Shown: one piece after another, positions 1 through 9,385 of the stretch
Layout: each line of letters begins with the position of its first letter
Position numbering within the stretch: the first letter of the stretch is position 1
Source of the DNA: Flammeovirgaceae bacterium
Lineage (GTDB): Bacteria; Bacteroidota; Bacteroidia; Cytophagales; Cyclobacteriaceae
DNA: 39,429 nucleotides
Assembly: GCA_021298015.1 (NCBI GenBank)
Contig: JAJTGY010000037.1
Coordinates: 1-39,429 of the forward strand
Direction of reading: 5' to 3'
Made by a program: the position numbers and the translations under genes
The notes under the pieces: model-generated
The model's input: the letters and a program-made list of their open reading frames with translations, nothing else
Databases searched by the model: none
What the model was told of the DNA's origin: nothing

Positions 1-372
1 CACTGAATTTGGTTGGCTAAAATATAGAGCGGATGACGATGACTCAACTGCTCTTCGAAGGTACTATAAAAACTAAGTTGAGACGATGATGCGTGTTTGG
101 CGAGCATAAAAATCTGCAAGGTTTTCGATATAAATATCTACTTTCTTGCAGATTTCTTCAACGCAAGAATGCCTGTTTTATGCGTAAACAAACTTAAATA
201 AGGTTTTTAAGGGACGACTAAGTATTTTTGAGATGGCTTCTAGTGACAATTCCGGGTTCATGTTTCCCCGCGCTGGCGCTGGCTGCCGGCTTTTCTTTGC
301 TTTCTTCTTGTGTACGCTGTTGTCGCTTGCCGGCCATGTTATGCGCTGCGCGAACCGGGGCGGCACCCAAAA
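1..372. other. Non-coding stretch at left edge
   Basis: I see no convincing gene here. The short reading frames have no family resemblance. The stretch is AT-rich up to about 235, then becomes GC-richer. It contains a perfect 11-bp inverted repeat (listed separately) and a weaker 7-bp pair (43-49 with 76-82). It lies downstream of ppdK and at the window edge, so it may contain the regulatory region of a gene outside the window. Confidence 0.5.
110..155. repeat. 11-bp inverted repeat with 24-nt spacer
   Basis: AAATCTGCAAG at 110-120 is the exact reverse complement of 145-155. The spacer is AT-rich and there is no T-run typical of an intrinsic terminator. It could be an operator, a weak terminator for a gene to the left, or a remnant repeat. 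The sequence alone does not decide. Confidence 0.45.
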
Positions 373-400
373 AAAAGGCAGGACGTTCATCCTGCCTTTT
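373..400 (-). terminator. Intrinsic terminator of ppdK
   Basis: An 11-bp perfect stem (373-383 with 390-400, core GGCAGGA/TCCTGCC) encloses a 6-nt loop. In the minus direction it is followed by a run of eight T (complement of 369-376). It lies 20 nt past the ppdK stop codon, so it terminates that transcript. The A/T flanks could also work in the plus direction. Confidence 0.88.
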
Positions 401-419
401 CTTTTTGTGCGTACGTTGA

Positions 420-3236
420 TCAGTTGCTGCTATACGTTGACTCTCCCAGTTTGGCGTGTGCGGCTGCGAGCCGTGCAATGGGCACGCGCGGGCCGGAGCA
501 CGATACGTAGTTCAGTCCGATGCTGTGGCAGAATAAGATAGATTCCGGATGACCGCCATGCTCACCGCAGATCCCCACCTTTAAATTGGGATTTGTCCTG
601 CGGCCATCTTGAACGGCCATGCGCATGAGTTTGCCCATGGCGCGGCTATCCAAAACTTCAAACGGATTATCTTTCAATACACCTTTCATGATATAGAACG
701 GTAGAAACTTGTTCTCCGCGTCCTCACGCGAAAACGAGAACGTTGCCTGTGTAAGGTCATTCGTGCCGAAGGAGAAAAACTCGGCTACGGTGGCGAGTTC
801 TTCGGCCTGGAGGCAGGCGCGCACGGTTTCCATCATGGTGCCGAATTTGAAATGGAGCTTTACCTTTTGTTCGGCTTCGAGGCGTGCTTTGATTTCGTTA
901 ACGTGTACGTTGATCTGTGCAAGCTCTTCTACGGTGATCACCTGCGGCACCATGATTTCGGGGCGCACGTCTATGCCCACGCGCTGACAGTCGGCTGTAG
1001 CCTCCAAAATGGCTGAAATCTGCATGCGGTAGATTTCGGGGAAGGTGATGCCGAGGCGCACACCGCGGTGGCCCAGCATCGGATTCACTTCATGCAGCTC
1101 GCGCACTTTTTTCAGCATCTGTTCTTTCTTTTGGATGGCCTGGGTGACGAGGTCGGCACCGGCCGCGGTAAACGGCTCGAGCGATTTGTCTGCGATTTTC
1201 AGGTCGGCATTCAACAGGCGCAGACTTCCGAAAAGGTTGTTCACTCCGCTTACCGTTTCTTTCAGATGCTTGAGGTTCTGCAGTTCATCGCGCAGCACAT
1301 CTTCGGTGGGCAGAAACTCGTGGATAGGCGGATCCAGCAGACGGATGGTAACGGGCCGCGGGGCCATGGTGGTGAGGATCTCGCGGAAGTCTGTGCGCTG
1401 GATGTCTTTCAGGCGCCCAAGTGCGGCTTCGCGTTCTTCGGCTGTGGCTGCCAGAATCATTTCGACTACGATCGGCAAGCGGTCCACATCGTTGAACATG
1501 CGCTCGGTGCGGCACAGGCCGATGCCCATTGCCCCGAAGTTCAGCGCCTTTTTTGCAGCGGCAGGTGTGTCGGCATTTGCCATCACCTTCATGGTGGCGG
1601 CCTCATCGGCCCAGGTGAGCAACTTCTTCAGCTCGTCTGAGAACGTGGGTTCCACCATGGGAATGGTTCCTTTATAGACATAGCCCGTGCCCCCGTCAAT
1701 GGTGATGAAGTCGCCTTCGTGCAGGGTTTTGTCGCCAATCACGGCCTGGCGCAGTTTTACGTCCACCTGAATGCCTTCGGCACCGGCCACACAGGGCTTG
1801 CCCATGCCGCGGGCCACCACGGCTGCGTGAGACGTTTTGCCGCCCCGGCTGGTGAGCACCCCCTGGGCTGCGAAGAACCCATGGATATCTTCGGGCTTTG
1901 TTTCTTCCCGCACGAGGATGACTTTTTCGCCCGCTTTGCCAAGCAGCTCGGCCCGGTCGGCATCGAAAACGATGTGGCCGGAGGCGGCCCCCGGTGAGGC
2001 GGGCAGACCCTGCGCGATGGGATCTACCTTGTGGAGCGAGTCGAGGCGCGGGTGCAACAGTTGTTCAAGGATTTCCGGCTTGATGCGCAGCAGCGCCTGC
2101 TCGCGGGTGATGAGCCCCTCGTGCGCCATTTCTACCGAAGTGCGCACCATGGCAGTGGTGTTCATCTTGCCGTTGCGGGTTTGCAGGCAGTAGAGCACGC
2201 CTTTTTCGATGGTGTATTCAAAATCCTGCACCTCGCGGTAGTGGGTTTCCAGTTTCTTGCGGAGCTCTTCCAGTTGCCGGTAGAGTGTGGGCATTTCGGT
2301 GGCCAGCTGGGCTACCGGTTTGGGTGTGCGGATGCCGGCCACCACATCTTCGCCCTGTGCGTTGGTGAGGTACTCGCCAAACATCACGTTTTCGCCTGTG
2401 CCGGGGTCGCGTGTGAAGCCCACACCCGTGGCGCAGTCGTTGCCCATGTTGCCGAACACCATGGTGACCACATTCACGGCTGTGCCGTTGGCCATGGCGG
2501 GTGTGATTTTAAATTCTCTGCGATAATCTACCGCGCGCTTGCCCATCCAGGAGTTGAACACCGCCTTGATGGCGATCTCGAGTTGTTCGAACACATCTTC
2601 CGGAAAGGGCCGGCCGGTATGCTCGCGCACCACGGTGAGAAAACGCTCGCTCACTTCTTTCAGGTCGCTGGTGGTGAGGCCCACATCCACTTTCACTCCG
2701 GCCTTACGTTTGATTTCGTCAAAGTGGGAATCAAATTTTTCATCCGGTACACCGAGGGCCACTTTGCCGAACAGTTGAATGAATCTGCGGTAGGCATCGT
2801 AGACAAAGCGCTCGTTGCCCGTCTGGGCAATTAATCCTTTCAGGGTTTGGGAGTTGAGCCCCAGGTTGAGGATCGTATCCATCATGCCCGGCATGGACAT
2901 GGCCGACCCCGAGCGCACGGACACCAGCAGCGGTTTATAGGCATGGCCGAATTTCTTGCCGGTGGCAGATTCCAGCGCACGCATGTTCTCGCGCACCTGC
3001 TCCATCACGCCATTGGGCAGTGCGCGGCTGGGTTCTGCGAGGTAGGAGAGGCATGCCTCGGTGGAGACCACAAAACCCGGAGGCACATTCAAGCCGATCT
3101 GGGTCATCTCGCACAAATTGGCGCCCTTGCCACCGAGCAGGTGTTTGTTTTTGCCGTCACCTTCATGAAAGGAGAACACATATTTTTTTGCAGGCACACC
3201 CTTGGCCGTGGGTGCTTCGAGTTCCATCGTTTCCAT
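420..3236 (-). CDS. ppdK: Pyruvate, phosphate dikinase
   Basis: This enzyme interconverts pyruvate + ATP + phosphate with phosphoenolpyruvate + AMP + diphosphate in the cytosol, linking glycolysis and gluconeogenesis. The 938-residue product has the full domain order. The N-terminal ATP-grasp nucleotide-binding domain includes GGKGANLCEM near residue 35 and the SVRSGSAMSMPGMMDT segment near 106. The central phosphohistidine domain carries GGKTSHAAVVARG with the swivelling His at 470. The C-terminal PEP/pyruvate TIM barrel has the conserved GICGEHGGHPES with catalytic Cys at about 890. The length is slightly above the usual 870-910 because of a short N-terminal extension. The ATG at 3236 is the first in frame, and ATG codon 4 is a possible alternative. 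It is transcribed alone, diverging from the E2 gene, and ends at the terminator at 373-400. No regulatory protein gene (DUF299) is adjacent. Confidence 0.97.
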   Translation of the reverse strand: METMELEAPTAKGVPAKKYVFSFHEGDGKNKHLLGGKGANLCEMTQIGLNVPPGFVVSTEACLSYLAEPSRALPNGVMEQVRENMRALESATGKKFGHAYKPLLVSVRSGSAMSMPGMMDTILNLGLNSQTLKGLIAQTGNERFVYDAYRRFIQLFGKVALGVPDEKFDSHFDEIKRKAGVKVDVGLTTSDLKEVSERFLTVVREHTGRPFPEDVFEQLEIAIKAVFNSWMGKRAVDYRREFKITPAMANGTAVNVVTMVFGNMGNDCATGVGFTRDPGTGENVMFGEYLTNAQGEDVVAGIRTPKPVAQLATEMPTLYRQLEELRKKLETHYREVQDFEYTIEKGVLYCLQTRNGKMNTTAMVRTSVEMAHEGLITREQALLRIKPEILEQLLHPRLDSLHKVDPIAQGLPASPGAASGHIVFDADRAELLGKAGEKVILVREETKPEDIHGFFAAQGVLTSRGGKTSHAAVVARGMGKPCVAGAEGIQVDVKLRQAVIGDKTLHEGDFITIDGGTGYVYKGTIPMVEPTFSDELKKLLTWADEAATMKVMANADTPAAAKKALNFGAMGIGLCRTERMFNDVDRLPIVVEMILAATAEEREAALGRLKDIQRTDFREILTTMAPRPVTIRLLDPPIHEFLPTEDVLRDELQNLKHLKETVSGVNNLFGSLRLLNADLKIADKSLEPFTAAGADLVTQAIQKKEQMLKKVRELHEVNPMLGHRGVRLGITFPEIYRMQISAILEATADCQRVGIDVRPEIMVPQVITVEELAQINVHVNEIKARLEAEQKVKLHFKFGTMMETVRACLQAEELATVAEFFSFGTNDLTQATFSFSREDAENKFLPFYIMKGVLKDNPFEVLDSRAMGKLMRMAVQDGRRTNPNLKVGICGEHGGHPESILFCHSIGLNYVSCSGPRVPIARLAAAHAKLGESTYSSN

Positions 3237-3366
3237 ATATGCAGTTGGGTAAATTTTGATTGGATAAAATTCCGCCTGTTGGTACCCAAAAAGTATGACC
3301 TTGGTCAGCGGCCGATCAGACTATCGTCAGGCTTACCAATGGCCGAAAGAACCCTAAACGGCACTT

Positions 3367-3403
3367 TTTGCAATCGTTAGCGAATCAAAAAATGCTACCT
3401 TTA
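3367..3403 (+). promoter_or_regulatory. Candidate promoter of the E2 gene
   Basis: TACCTTTA at 3396-3403 matches the Bacteroidota -7 box TAnnTTTG except for the last base. A TTTG lies at 3367-3370, but the 25-nt gap is longer than the usual 18-20, so the -33 assignment is weak. A start site near 3410 would fall just before the ATG at 3422, which supports that start over the upstream TTG frame. Confidence 0.4.
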
Positions 3404-3421
3404 CGGCCCAAATTTGCACCA

Positions 3422-4714
3422 ATGGCACAGGTAGAATTGATCATGCCCAAAATGGGCGAAAGCATCATGGAAGCTACGATCCTCAACTGGCTGAAAAAGC
3501 CGGGCGACCGGATTGAGCAGGACGAAAGCGTGCTGGAGGTGGCCACAGATAAGGTGGATACAGAGGTGCCTTCAACCGATGCCGGGGTTCTAAAAGAGAT
3601 TTTGGCCCAAAAAGGTGAGGTAGTGAAGGTGGGCAAGGCCATTGCCATCATCACCACCGATGCAGAAGCACCCAAAAGCAGCACCCCGGCAGCCCCTGCC
3701 CCTGCCGTGAAAGAGACGAAGCAAGAACCCGTGGTGACGGCTGCGATTCCGCAAACACAGGGAAGCAACGGTCACCCGGTGGCGCAAGATTACAAGTCCA
3801 ATTCACGGTTCTACTCTCCGCTCGTCAAGAGCATTGCTCGCGAAGAGAACATCGCGGTAGCCGAGTTGGAGACGCTGCCCGGATCGGGAGCCGAGGGTCG
3901 GGTGACGAAGAAGGACATCTTGGCGTACGTGCAGAATCGCAAACTCGGGCGGTCCATGGGCAGCAGCCTCACCAGCGCTCCATCGGTGCCGGCCTCGATC
4001 AGTGCCGGTGATGAGATCATTCAGATGGATCGTATGCGCAAAATGATTGCCGACCGCATGGTCGAAAGCAAGCGTATCAGTCCGCACGTTACTTCATTTG
4101 TGGAGGCTGATTTGACCAACGTGGTATTGTGGCGAACGAAAGTGAAGGAGGAGTTTCAGAAGCGGACGGGTGAATCCCTGACATTTACGCCTGTTTTTGT
4201 GGAGGCCATTGTTTCAGCCATCAAAGATTTTCCGATGATCAACATCCAGGTAGATGGCGACCGGATTATTCGTAAGAAAGAGATTAACATTGGTGTTGCC
4301 GTGGCTCTGCCCACGGGCAACTTGATTGTTCCTGTCATCAAAAATGCTGATCAGCTGAGTTTAACTGGTCTGGCAAAAGCTGTAAACGATCTGGCCAAGC
4401 GGGCTCGCGAAAACAAACTGAAACCCGATGAACTTTCCGGAGGCACCTACACCATTTCGAATGTAGGTTCTTTTGGCAACGTGATGGGCACTCCCATTAT
4501 CGTGCAACCTCAGGTTGGCATAATGGCCACGGGCGCAATTCTTAAGAAACCCGCGGTTTTGGAAACGCCTTATGGTGACGTCATCGCCATTCGCCACAAA
4601 ATGTTCCTGTCTCACTCGTATGATCACCGGGTGGTGGATGGAGCGCTGGGCGGCAGCTTTGTGCGCAGGGTTGCGGACTACCTTGAAAAATTCGATATCA
4701 ACCGGGGTTTCTAA
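3422..4714 (+). CDS. 2-oxoacid dehydrogenase complex E2 (lipoyl acyltransferase)
   Basis: This is the E2 core of a 2-oxoacid dehydrogenase complex, which transfers the acyl group from E1 to CoA through a swinging lipoyl arm. From the ATG at 3422 the protein has 430 residues. It has one lipoyl domain (about 1-77, with the lipoylated Lys44 in EVATDKVD), an Ala/Pro-rich linker (80-125), a peripheral subunit-binding domain (about 130-170) and a catalytic acyltransferase domain (200-430) with the active-site motif DHRVVDG (His402, Asp406). The frame stays open upstream to a TTG at 3368, but the lipoyl domain begins right at 3422, so I reject the extension. No E1 or E3 gene is adjacent. The C-terminal third most resembles branched-chain 2-oxoacid E2 proteins of Bacteroidota, but pyruvate or 2-oxoglutarate specificity cannot be excluded. 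The next gene follows after 20 nt. Confidence 0.93.
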   Translation: MAQVELIMPKMGESIMEATILNWLKKPGDRIEQDESVLEVATDKVDTEVPSTDAGVLKEILAQKGEVVKVGKAIAIITTDAEAPKSSTPAAPAPAVKETKQEPVVTAAIPQTQGSNGHPVAQDYKSNSRFYSPLVKSIAREENIAVAELETLPGSGAEGRVTKKDILAYVQNRKLGRSMGSSLTSAPSVPASISAGDEIIQMDRMRKMIADRMVESKRISPHVTSFVEADLTNVVLWRTKVKEEFQKRTGESLTFTPVFVEAIVSAIKDFPMINIQVDGDRIIRKKEINIGVAVALPTGNLIVPVIKNADQLSLTGLAKAVNDLAKRARENKLKPDELSGGTYTISNVGSFGNVMGTPIIVQPQVGIMATGAILKKPAVLETPYGDVIAIRHKMFLSHSYDHRVVDGALGGSFVRRVADYLEKFDINRGF

Positions 4715-4734
4715 ACGCCCCCAATCTATTTGCC

Positions 4735-5883
4735 ATGAAATTCGGAACCAAAGCCATTCACGCTGGCGTGGAGCCAGACCCTTCAACCGGGGCCATTATG
4801 ACTCCCATATTTCAAACCTCCACCTACGTTCAGGAGTCACCGGCAAAACACAAAGGATATGCGTACGCGCGCGGGGCCAATCCCACGCGCAATTCACTTC
4901 AAAAGAGCATTGCTGCACTGGAAAATGGAAAGTTTGGGTTGTGCTTCTCCAGCGGCATGGGTGCCACCGATGCGGTGATCAGGTTGCTCAACCCCGGAGA
5001 CGAAGTGATTACGAGCAACGACTTGTACGGGGGCTCGTACCGTATGTTTAAACGGGTGTACGAAAGATTTGGGATCAAATTTCATTTTATTGATCTGACA
5101 GACGTAAAAAATGCGGAGTCCTTGATCAATGAAAAGACCAAGTTGTTTTGGATCGAAACACCGTCCAATCCACTGATGCGCATCATCGACATCGGAGCGT
5201 GCGTAGCATTGGCTAAAAAGAAGAATTGCCTCGTAGCGGTCGATAACACCTTTGCTTCTCCTTACCTGCAAAATCCGTTGGATCTGGGAGCGGATATTGT
5301 CATGCACTCCGTGACGAAGTACCTGGGAGGACACAGCGATGTGATTATGGGTGCGCTGGTGGTAAACAATGAAAAACTGTATCAGGATCTGGCTTTCATC
5401 GCCAATGCCTGTGGTGCGGTTCCTGGACCACAGGATTCGTTTTTGGTCTTGCGCGGCATCAAAACGTTACACTTGCGCATGGAGCGCCATTGCCAAAACG
5501 GGCGTATCATTGCCGATTACCTGCGCAACCACGCCAAAATTGGAAAGGTGTACTGGCCGGGTTTTGCGGATCACCCCAATCACGCCATAGCCCGGAAGCA
5601 AATGCGCGACTTTGGCGGCATGTTGTCATTCACCCTTCGGGACGATCGCGAAGAAAACGCTCGCCAATTCATGGAAAGCGTAGCATTGTTTTCCCTGGCG
5701 GAATCACTCGGTGGCGTTGAATCCCTGATCAACCATCCGGCTTCGATGACGCATGCCAGCATACCGCGCGAAGAACGTCTGAAAAACGGATTGACGGATT
5801 CATTAATCCGGTTGAGCATAGGCGTGGAAGATGCCGAAGACTTGCTCGAAGACTTGAATCAGGCCTTCTCCAAAATCGCATAA
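4735..5883 (+). CDS. metB: Cystathionine gamma-synthase (or gamma-lyase), PLP enzyme
   Basis: This belongs to the Cys/Met metabolism PLP family. It probably condenses an O-acylated homoserine with cysteine to make cystathionine for methionine synthesis. The 382-residue length is typical. Visible motifs are YARGANPTR near 43, FSSGMGATDA near 71, the DNTFASPYLQNPL segment near 170 and the PLP-binding SVTKYLGGHSD with Lys195. The C-terminus has the family's SLGGVESLINHPASMTH motif. Gamma-synthase and gamma-lyase are hard to separate by eye, and the call rests on common annotation of this subgroup. The gene starts 20 nt after the E2 stop on the same strand and may be co-transcribed, with no obvious metabolic link. 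It is convergent with the histidine kinase gene, 42 nt away, with only a weak hairpin between them. Confidence 0.88.
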   Translation: MKFGTKAIHAGVEPDPSTGAIMTPIFQTSTYVQESPAKHKGYAYARGANPTRNSLQKSIAALENGKFGLCFSSGMGATDAVIRLLNPGDEVITSNDLYGGSYRMFKRVYERFGIKFHFIDLTDVKNAESLINEKTKLFWIETPSNPLMRIIDIGACVALAKKKNCLVAVDNTFASPYLQNPLDLGADIVMHSVTKYLGGHSDVIMGALVVNNEKLYQDLAFIANACGAVPGPQDSFLVLRGIKTLHLRMERHCQNGRIIADYLRNHAKIGKVYWPGFADHPNHAIARKQMRDFGGMLSFTLRDDREENARQFMESVALFSLAESLGGVESLINHPASMTHASIPREERLKNGLTDSLIRLSIGVEDAEDLLEDLNQAFSKIA

Positions 5884-5925
5884 CTGCAACTGAGGTTACG
5901 CGTATTCGCTAAACCTGAGGAGAAA

Positions 5926-7929
5926 TCAAGCCAAGGGAATGCGAACAATGAACTCACTTCCCTTGGTTGACGTGATAAGTTCAATGGTTCCGTTTAGTCG
6001 ATCGACCAGTGTTTTCACAATGGCTAAACCTAATCCATTTGAACTCTCATTAGCGGTCGGACGTGCACTTAACTTTCTGAACTTCTGATAAAGGAACGGT
6101 TTATCCTGATCAGCAAAACCAGGCCCCTGATCTTTCACCATCAACTGAATTTCCTGTGGGGTACTTCGCCCGGTTACATGAACGGATGAACCTTTTGGCG
6201 AAAATTTGATCGCGTTGGACACTATGTTGTCTAAAATCCGGCTGAGGTAGATAGGATCGCTCGTGATCGGGCCGTGAAATGCTGTTGTTGTGACTATTGC
6301 AATGGACTTGGCTACAGCCGTGGGAGCGAGAATGCTTAGACGTTCTTTTAGCCAGGTATCCGGTTGAAACGAATGAGGGTGGCTGTTATCCTGGCTATCC
6401 TCCAGGGCGTGTACGTCCAGCAGGTCGGTAATCATGTCCAGCCCACCCCTAGCGCTAGCCTTCAACAGTCGGGTATAGTTTTTTTGATTATCGGTCAGCC
6501 CCCCTTCTAATTCCAAAATGGTCGCAAGGCCATGCACACGATTTAATGGAGACTTCAAATCATGAGCAACAATGCTCATGAGGGTGTCTTTCTCATGATT
6601 GAGGTCCGAGAGCTTTTTATTTTGCAGGGCCAATTGTTTGTTGGTCTCGCGCCTGCGTTTGGCATTTAACCAAATAATGAAAGTAATGATCCCCAAAGAT
6701 CCGATTATGATCATGAGGATGGTTCGCTCCATTCGTTGGGAAGCAATCAACTGATTGTTGCGGGCTTCTTGCTCTTTGAGTAACTGGTTTTCGCGTTCCT
6801 TCTTTTGAATCTCAGTTTGAAATTCCGCACGCTCAGCCTGGCGGGCCAAATCCAGATCCAGCAGCGAGTCTTTCAACAACAGGTAGGAGTTCAAGTGTTG
6901 AAGTTCCTCTTTAGACTGCTTCAATTCTTTTGAAATCAACCAGAGCCCTTCATGCGCCTCCATCTGGTTCACAATGTCTTTTCGCTGGCGGGCAATAAGC
7001 AGCGCAGTATCAAAATGGTGGCGTGCCTCTGGCCATCGCTGTTGCTTGAATAAAATCTGGCCCAACATCAAATGCGCACGAGGCAACAATAACGTGTTGT
7101 TTAACTGATCTATTACATCAAAACCCTCTTTGGCCAGCTGCTCAGCCTGTTGCAGCTGTTGGGGGGTGGCCAGGTAATTTTGTGCCAGGTAAATTTTGAC
7201 ATCCGCCAGATTGATTTCATCATGAATTTGATTTCCGTAACGTTCGGCCATCCGAAATTGACTGGTTGAACTTTCAAAATCATTGGCCTCCTGATACAAC
7301 GGACCCAGTTGTACATGTGCCGACATGATATCGCGCATGTTCCCCAACTTCTCCCGAATCTTCAACGCCCGGCTGTGATACTGTTCGGACTTGGCATGGT
7401 CCTTCTGAAGGCGAAACAGATTGGCGAGGCTTTGCAAGGCATAGGCAATGCCGGAAGAATCGCGGGTGGAGATGAATGCAGACTCTGCCTTGAGCAGGTG
7501 ATCATACGACCTGGCCAAAAGACCTTGATCAAAAAAAAGATGCCCAAGATTATTGTTGCTGTGCCCTATTTGAATGGTGTCACGTTGACTAGTAGCTAAA
7601 TCCAATGGGCGCTGGTACGCCTCGGAAGCCGCAATTCGGTCGCCTGTGTAGTTCAGAGCCACACCCTCGTAGTTGATCAATTGAGCAAGCGAAGTGAGTT
7701 TCAACTTCTCACCAAGCGCATAGGCTTGCCGGGCTATTTGGATCGTGCTGTCCGGGTAGGCGAATCGGTATTCCCAGGCCAGTCTGGAGAGAATGTCATA
7801 GCGTTGCTTTCCTTCGGCATCTCCCAACTCTATGCGAAGCGAGTCGATCAACGCCTGATTTTGGGCTACGGCAGCAGTGGCCATGCCCACCAAAAGACAG
7901 ACGATAGGGAGTTTTCTTGCCATTCCCAT
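5926..7929 (-). CDS. TPR-containing sensor histidine kinase (orphan)
   Basis: This is a membrane sensor kinase of a kind common in Bacteroidota: signal peptide (about 1-22, ending AVAQ), periplasmic tetratricopeptide-like helical repeats (about 30-345), a coiled-coil segment rich in Glu, Gln and Lys, one transmembrane helix (about 404-422) and a cytoplasmic kinase core. The HisKA dimerisation box contains VAHDLKSP with the phospho-acceptor at His456. The ATPase domain has the N box DNIVSNAIKFSP, the G1 box DQGPGF and the G2 box NGLGLAIVK. Numbering is from the ATG at 7929. The frame runs on to a TTG at 7944, but that codon overlaps a perfect TAnnTTTG box and would add residues before the signal peptide. 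ATG 7923 is also possible. There is no receiver domain and no response regulator gene nearby, so its partner and ligand are unknown. The MFS gene upstream ends 77 nt before the start. Confidence 0.9.
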   Translation of the reverse strand: MGMARKLPIVCLLVGMATAAVAQNQALIDSLRIELGDAEGKQRYDILSRLAWEYRFAYPDSTIQIARQAYALGEKLKLTSLAQLINYEGVALNYTGDRIAASEAYQRPLDLATSQRDTIQIGHSNNNLGHLFFDQGLLARSYDHLLKAESAFISTRDSSGIAYALQSLANLFRLQKDHAKSEQYHSRALKIREKLGNMRDIMSAHVQLGPLYQEANDFESSTSQFRMAERYGNQIHDEINLADVKIYLAQNYLATPQQLQQAEQLAKEGFDVIDQLNNTLLLPRAHLMLGQILFKQQRWPEARHHFDTALLIARQRKDIVNQMEAHEGLWLISKELKQSKEELQHLNSYLLLKDSLLDLDLARQAERAEFQTEIQKKERENQLLKEQEARNNQLIASQRMERTILMIIIGSLGIITFIIWLNAKRRRETNKQLALQNKKLSDLNHEKDTLMSIVAHDLKSPLNRVHGLATILELEGGLTDNQKNYTRLLKASARGGLDMITDLLDVHALEDSQDNSHPHSFQPDTWLKERLSILAPTAVAKSIAIVTTTAFHGPITSDPIYLSRILDNIVSNAIKFSPKGSSVHVTGRSTPQEIQLMVKDQGPGFADQDKPFLYQKFRKLSARPTANESSNGLGLAIVKTLVDRLNGTIELITSTKGSEFIVRIPLA

Positions 7930-7941
7930 GATTGAGAATGT

Positions 7942-7949
7942 CAAAATTA
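7942..7949 (-). promoter_or_regulatory. -7 promoter box of the histidine kinase gene
   Basis: TAATTTTG on the minus strand is a perfect TAnnTTTG box, ending 12 nt before the ATG at 7929. I see no good TTTG at the -33 position. If it is active, the kinase is transcribed separately from the MFS gene with a leader of only a few nucleotides. Confidence 0.5.
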
Positions 7950-8006
7950 CGCCCTACGCTTGTAGCGCCCCCGGTCATGTAAGAATATCTTTGTTTTACG
8001 AGTGGT

Positions 8007-9233
8007 TTAATCCTTTTCAACGAAGTTCAAATCACGGGAGAACGTTTCATCGATCCAGCGCAATGCCAACAGCCCAATGGCCACCGTCAAAAGTCCAACC
8101 AGTAAGGCTCCGGTTACCAGCCCAACGTAACCCCGGAAGAACTTAAACAACAGGGTGAGCGGCACCACCGTGCCCCGGATAAAGTTGGGAACCGAGGTGG
8201 CCACCGTTGAACGGAGATTGGTGCCAAACTGCTCGGCTGCCACGGTTACAAACAGAGCCCAGTACCCTACCCCAAAACCAAGAGCAAAACAAACTGCGTA
8301 AAAACCGGTGGCGCTGCTAATGGGGCCATACAGATAGAAAATGACCACAGCTAATGTGATCAGTATAAAACCGAAAACCACTTTTTTTCTGGATCGCACA
8401 GCCTGACTAATGAATCCACTCGACAAGTCCCCTGCTGCCAGTCCAATGTAACTAAACATCACCGCATCACCCGAGTTCACCGTGCCCTGAATGGCAAGCG
8501 CAGCCGCAAACTCGGGCGAAAACGTGATCAAAATGCCGATGACATACCAAATCGGCAGCCCGATCAGGATGCATCCGATAAATTTTATGAGCCTCTCGCG
8601 CGAGCGGAACAACTGTAAAAAATTCCCGCGCTCCACTTCCTGTTCTTTGATTTTCAAAAACACACCAGACTCAAAAACGCCTACCCGTGCAATAAGCAGC
8701 ATAAGCCCAAGCCCGCCACCGATAAAGTAAGCTGTTTGCCACTCAAAGTTCTTGGCGATAATGTTGGCCAACACGGCTCCCATAAGACCTACGGTAGCCA
8801 CCAGCGTAGTGCCATATCCGCGCAGGCGGGTTGGCAAGATTTCCGCCACCAACGTGATACCTGCTCCCAGTTCACCGGCCAATCCAATACCGGCAATAAA
8901 CCGGAGCACCGCATATTGGTCAACCGTAGTAGCAAAGCCATTGGCAATGTTGGCAAGGGAGTACAAAAGAATAGATCCAAACAAAACGGACAAGCGTCCG
9001 CGCTTGTCGCCCATGATACCCCAAATGAGGCCACCCACGAGCAAGCCCGTCATCTGAACGCGAATAAGAAATTCCCCGGTCGCCAGCATATCGGCATCCG
9101 AAACACCCATAGAGCGTAGGCTGCTGATGCGCACGATGCTGAAAAGCAACAGATCATAGATATCGACAAAGTAGCCGAGCGCAGCCACGAGCACCGGGGC
9201 GCTGAACAAAAGCCGGTAGTTGGTTTTCTCCAT
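8007..9233 (-). CDS. MFS transporter, substrate unknown
   Basis: A 408-residue inner-membrane protein with about 12 hydrophobic helices. It carries the major facilitator signature between helices 2 and 3 (WGIMGDKRGRLSVLFGS, near residue 91) and a related AEILPTRLRGYGTT segment between helices 4 and 5. A short basic/acidic loop around residues 205-215 separates the two six-helix halves. It ends in RWIDETFSRDLNFVE, as in the metabolite/proton symporter branch of the superfamily. The substrate cannot be read from the sequence. It starts at ATG 9233, diverges from the Asp-box protein gene, and precedes the histidine kinase gene on the same strand by 77 nt. That pairing may be incidental, because the kinase has its own -7 box. 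Confidence 0.88.
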   Translation of the reverse strand: MEKTNYRLLFSAPVLVAALGYFVDIYDLLLFSIVRISSLRSMGVSDADMLATGEFLIRVQMTGLLVGGLIWGIMGDKRGRLSVLFGSILLYSLANIANGFATTVDQYAVLRFIAGIGLAGELGAGITLVAEILPTRLRGYGTTLVATVGLMGAVLANIIAKNFEWQTAYFIGGGLGLMLLIARVGVFESGVFLKIKEQEVERGNFLQLFRSRERLIKFIGCILIGLPIWYVIGILITFSPEFAAALAIQGTVNSGDAVMFSYIGLAAGDLSSGFISQAVRSRKKVVFGFILITLAVVIFYLYGPISSATGFYAVCFALGFGVGYWALFVTVAAEQFGTNLRSTVATSVPNFIRGTVVPLTLLFKFFRGYVGLVTGALLVGLLTVAIGLLALRWIDETFSRDLNFVEKD

Positions 9234-9385
9234 AATTTCAACGGTAAAATACCTTTCTTTCCGTGATTGTCAATCACCAACCACACCAAAATCCCCAGGG
9301 TAGTTACGGTTAGCCACTGATCAAAAAAAATGAGAAAAAGAGATGATTTGGGTGTAAATCGGGGTACAAACTTTCAAAAAAACCT

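Noticed and set aside
2031-2834. 267-codon open frame on the plus strand opposite ppdK
   Set aside because: It is a shadow of ppdK, with His/Ala/Gly-rich composition typical of antisense frames in GC-rich genes.
3368-3421. N-terminal extension of the E2 gene by 18 codons
   Set aside because: It contains the likely -7 box, and the lipoyl domain starts at the ATG at 3422.
4727-4734. Possible -7 box before metB (TATTTG just before the ATG)
   Set aside because: The TA of TAnnTTTG is not matched, and the start would fall inside the gene. Co-transcription with E2 is as likely.
5892-5917. Hairpin between the convergent metB and histidine kinase genes
   Set aside because: It only forms with bulges and has no T-run, so it is too weak to call a terminator.
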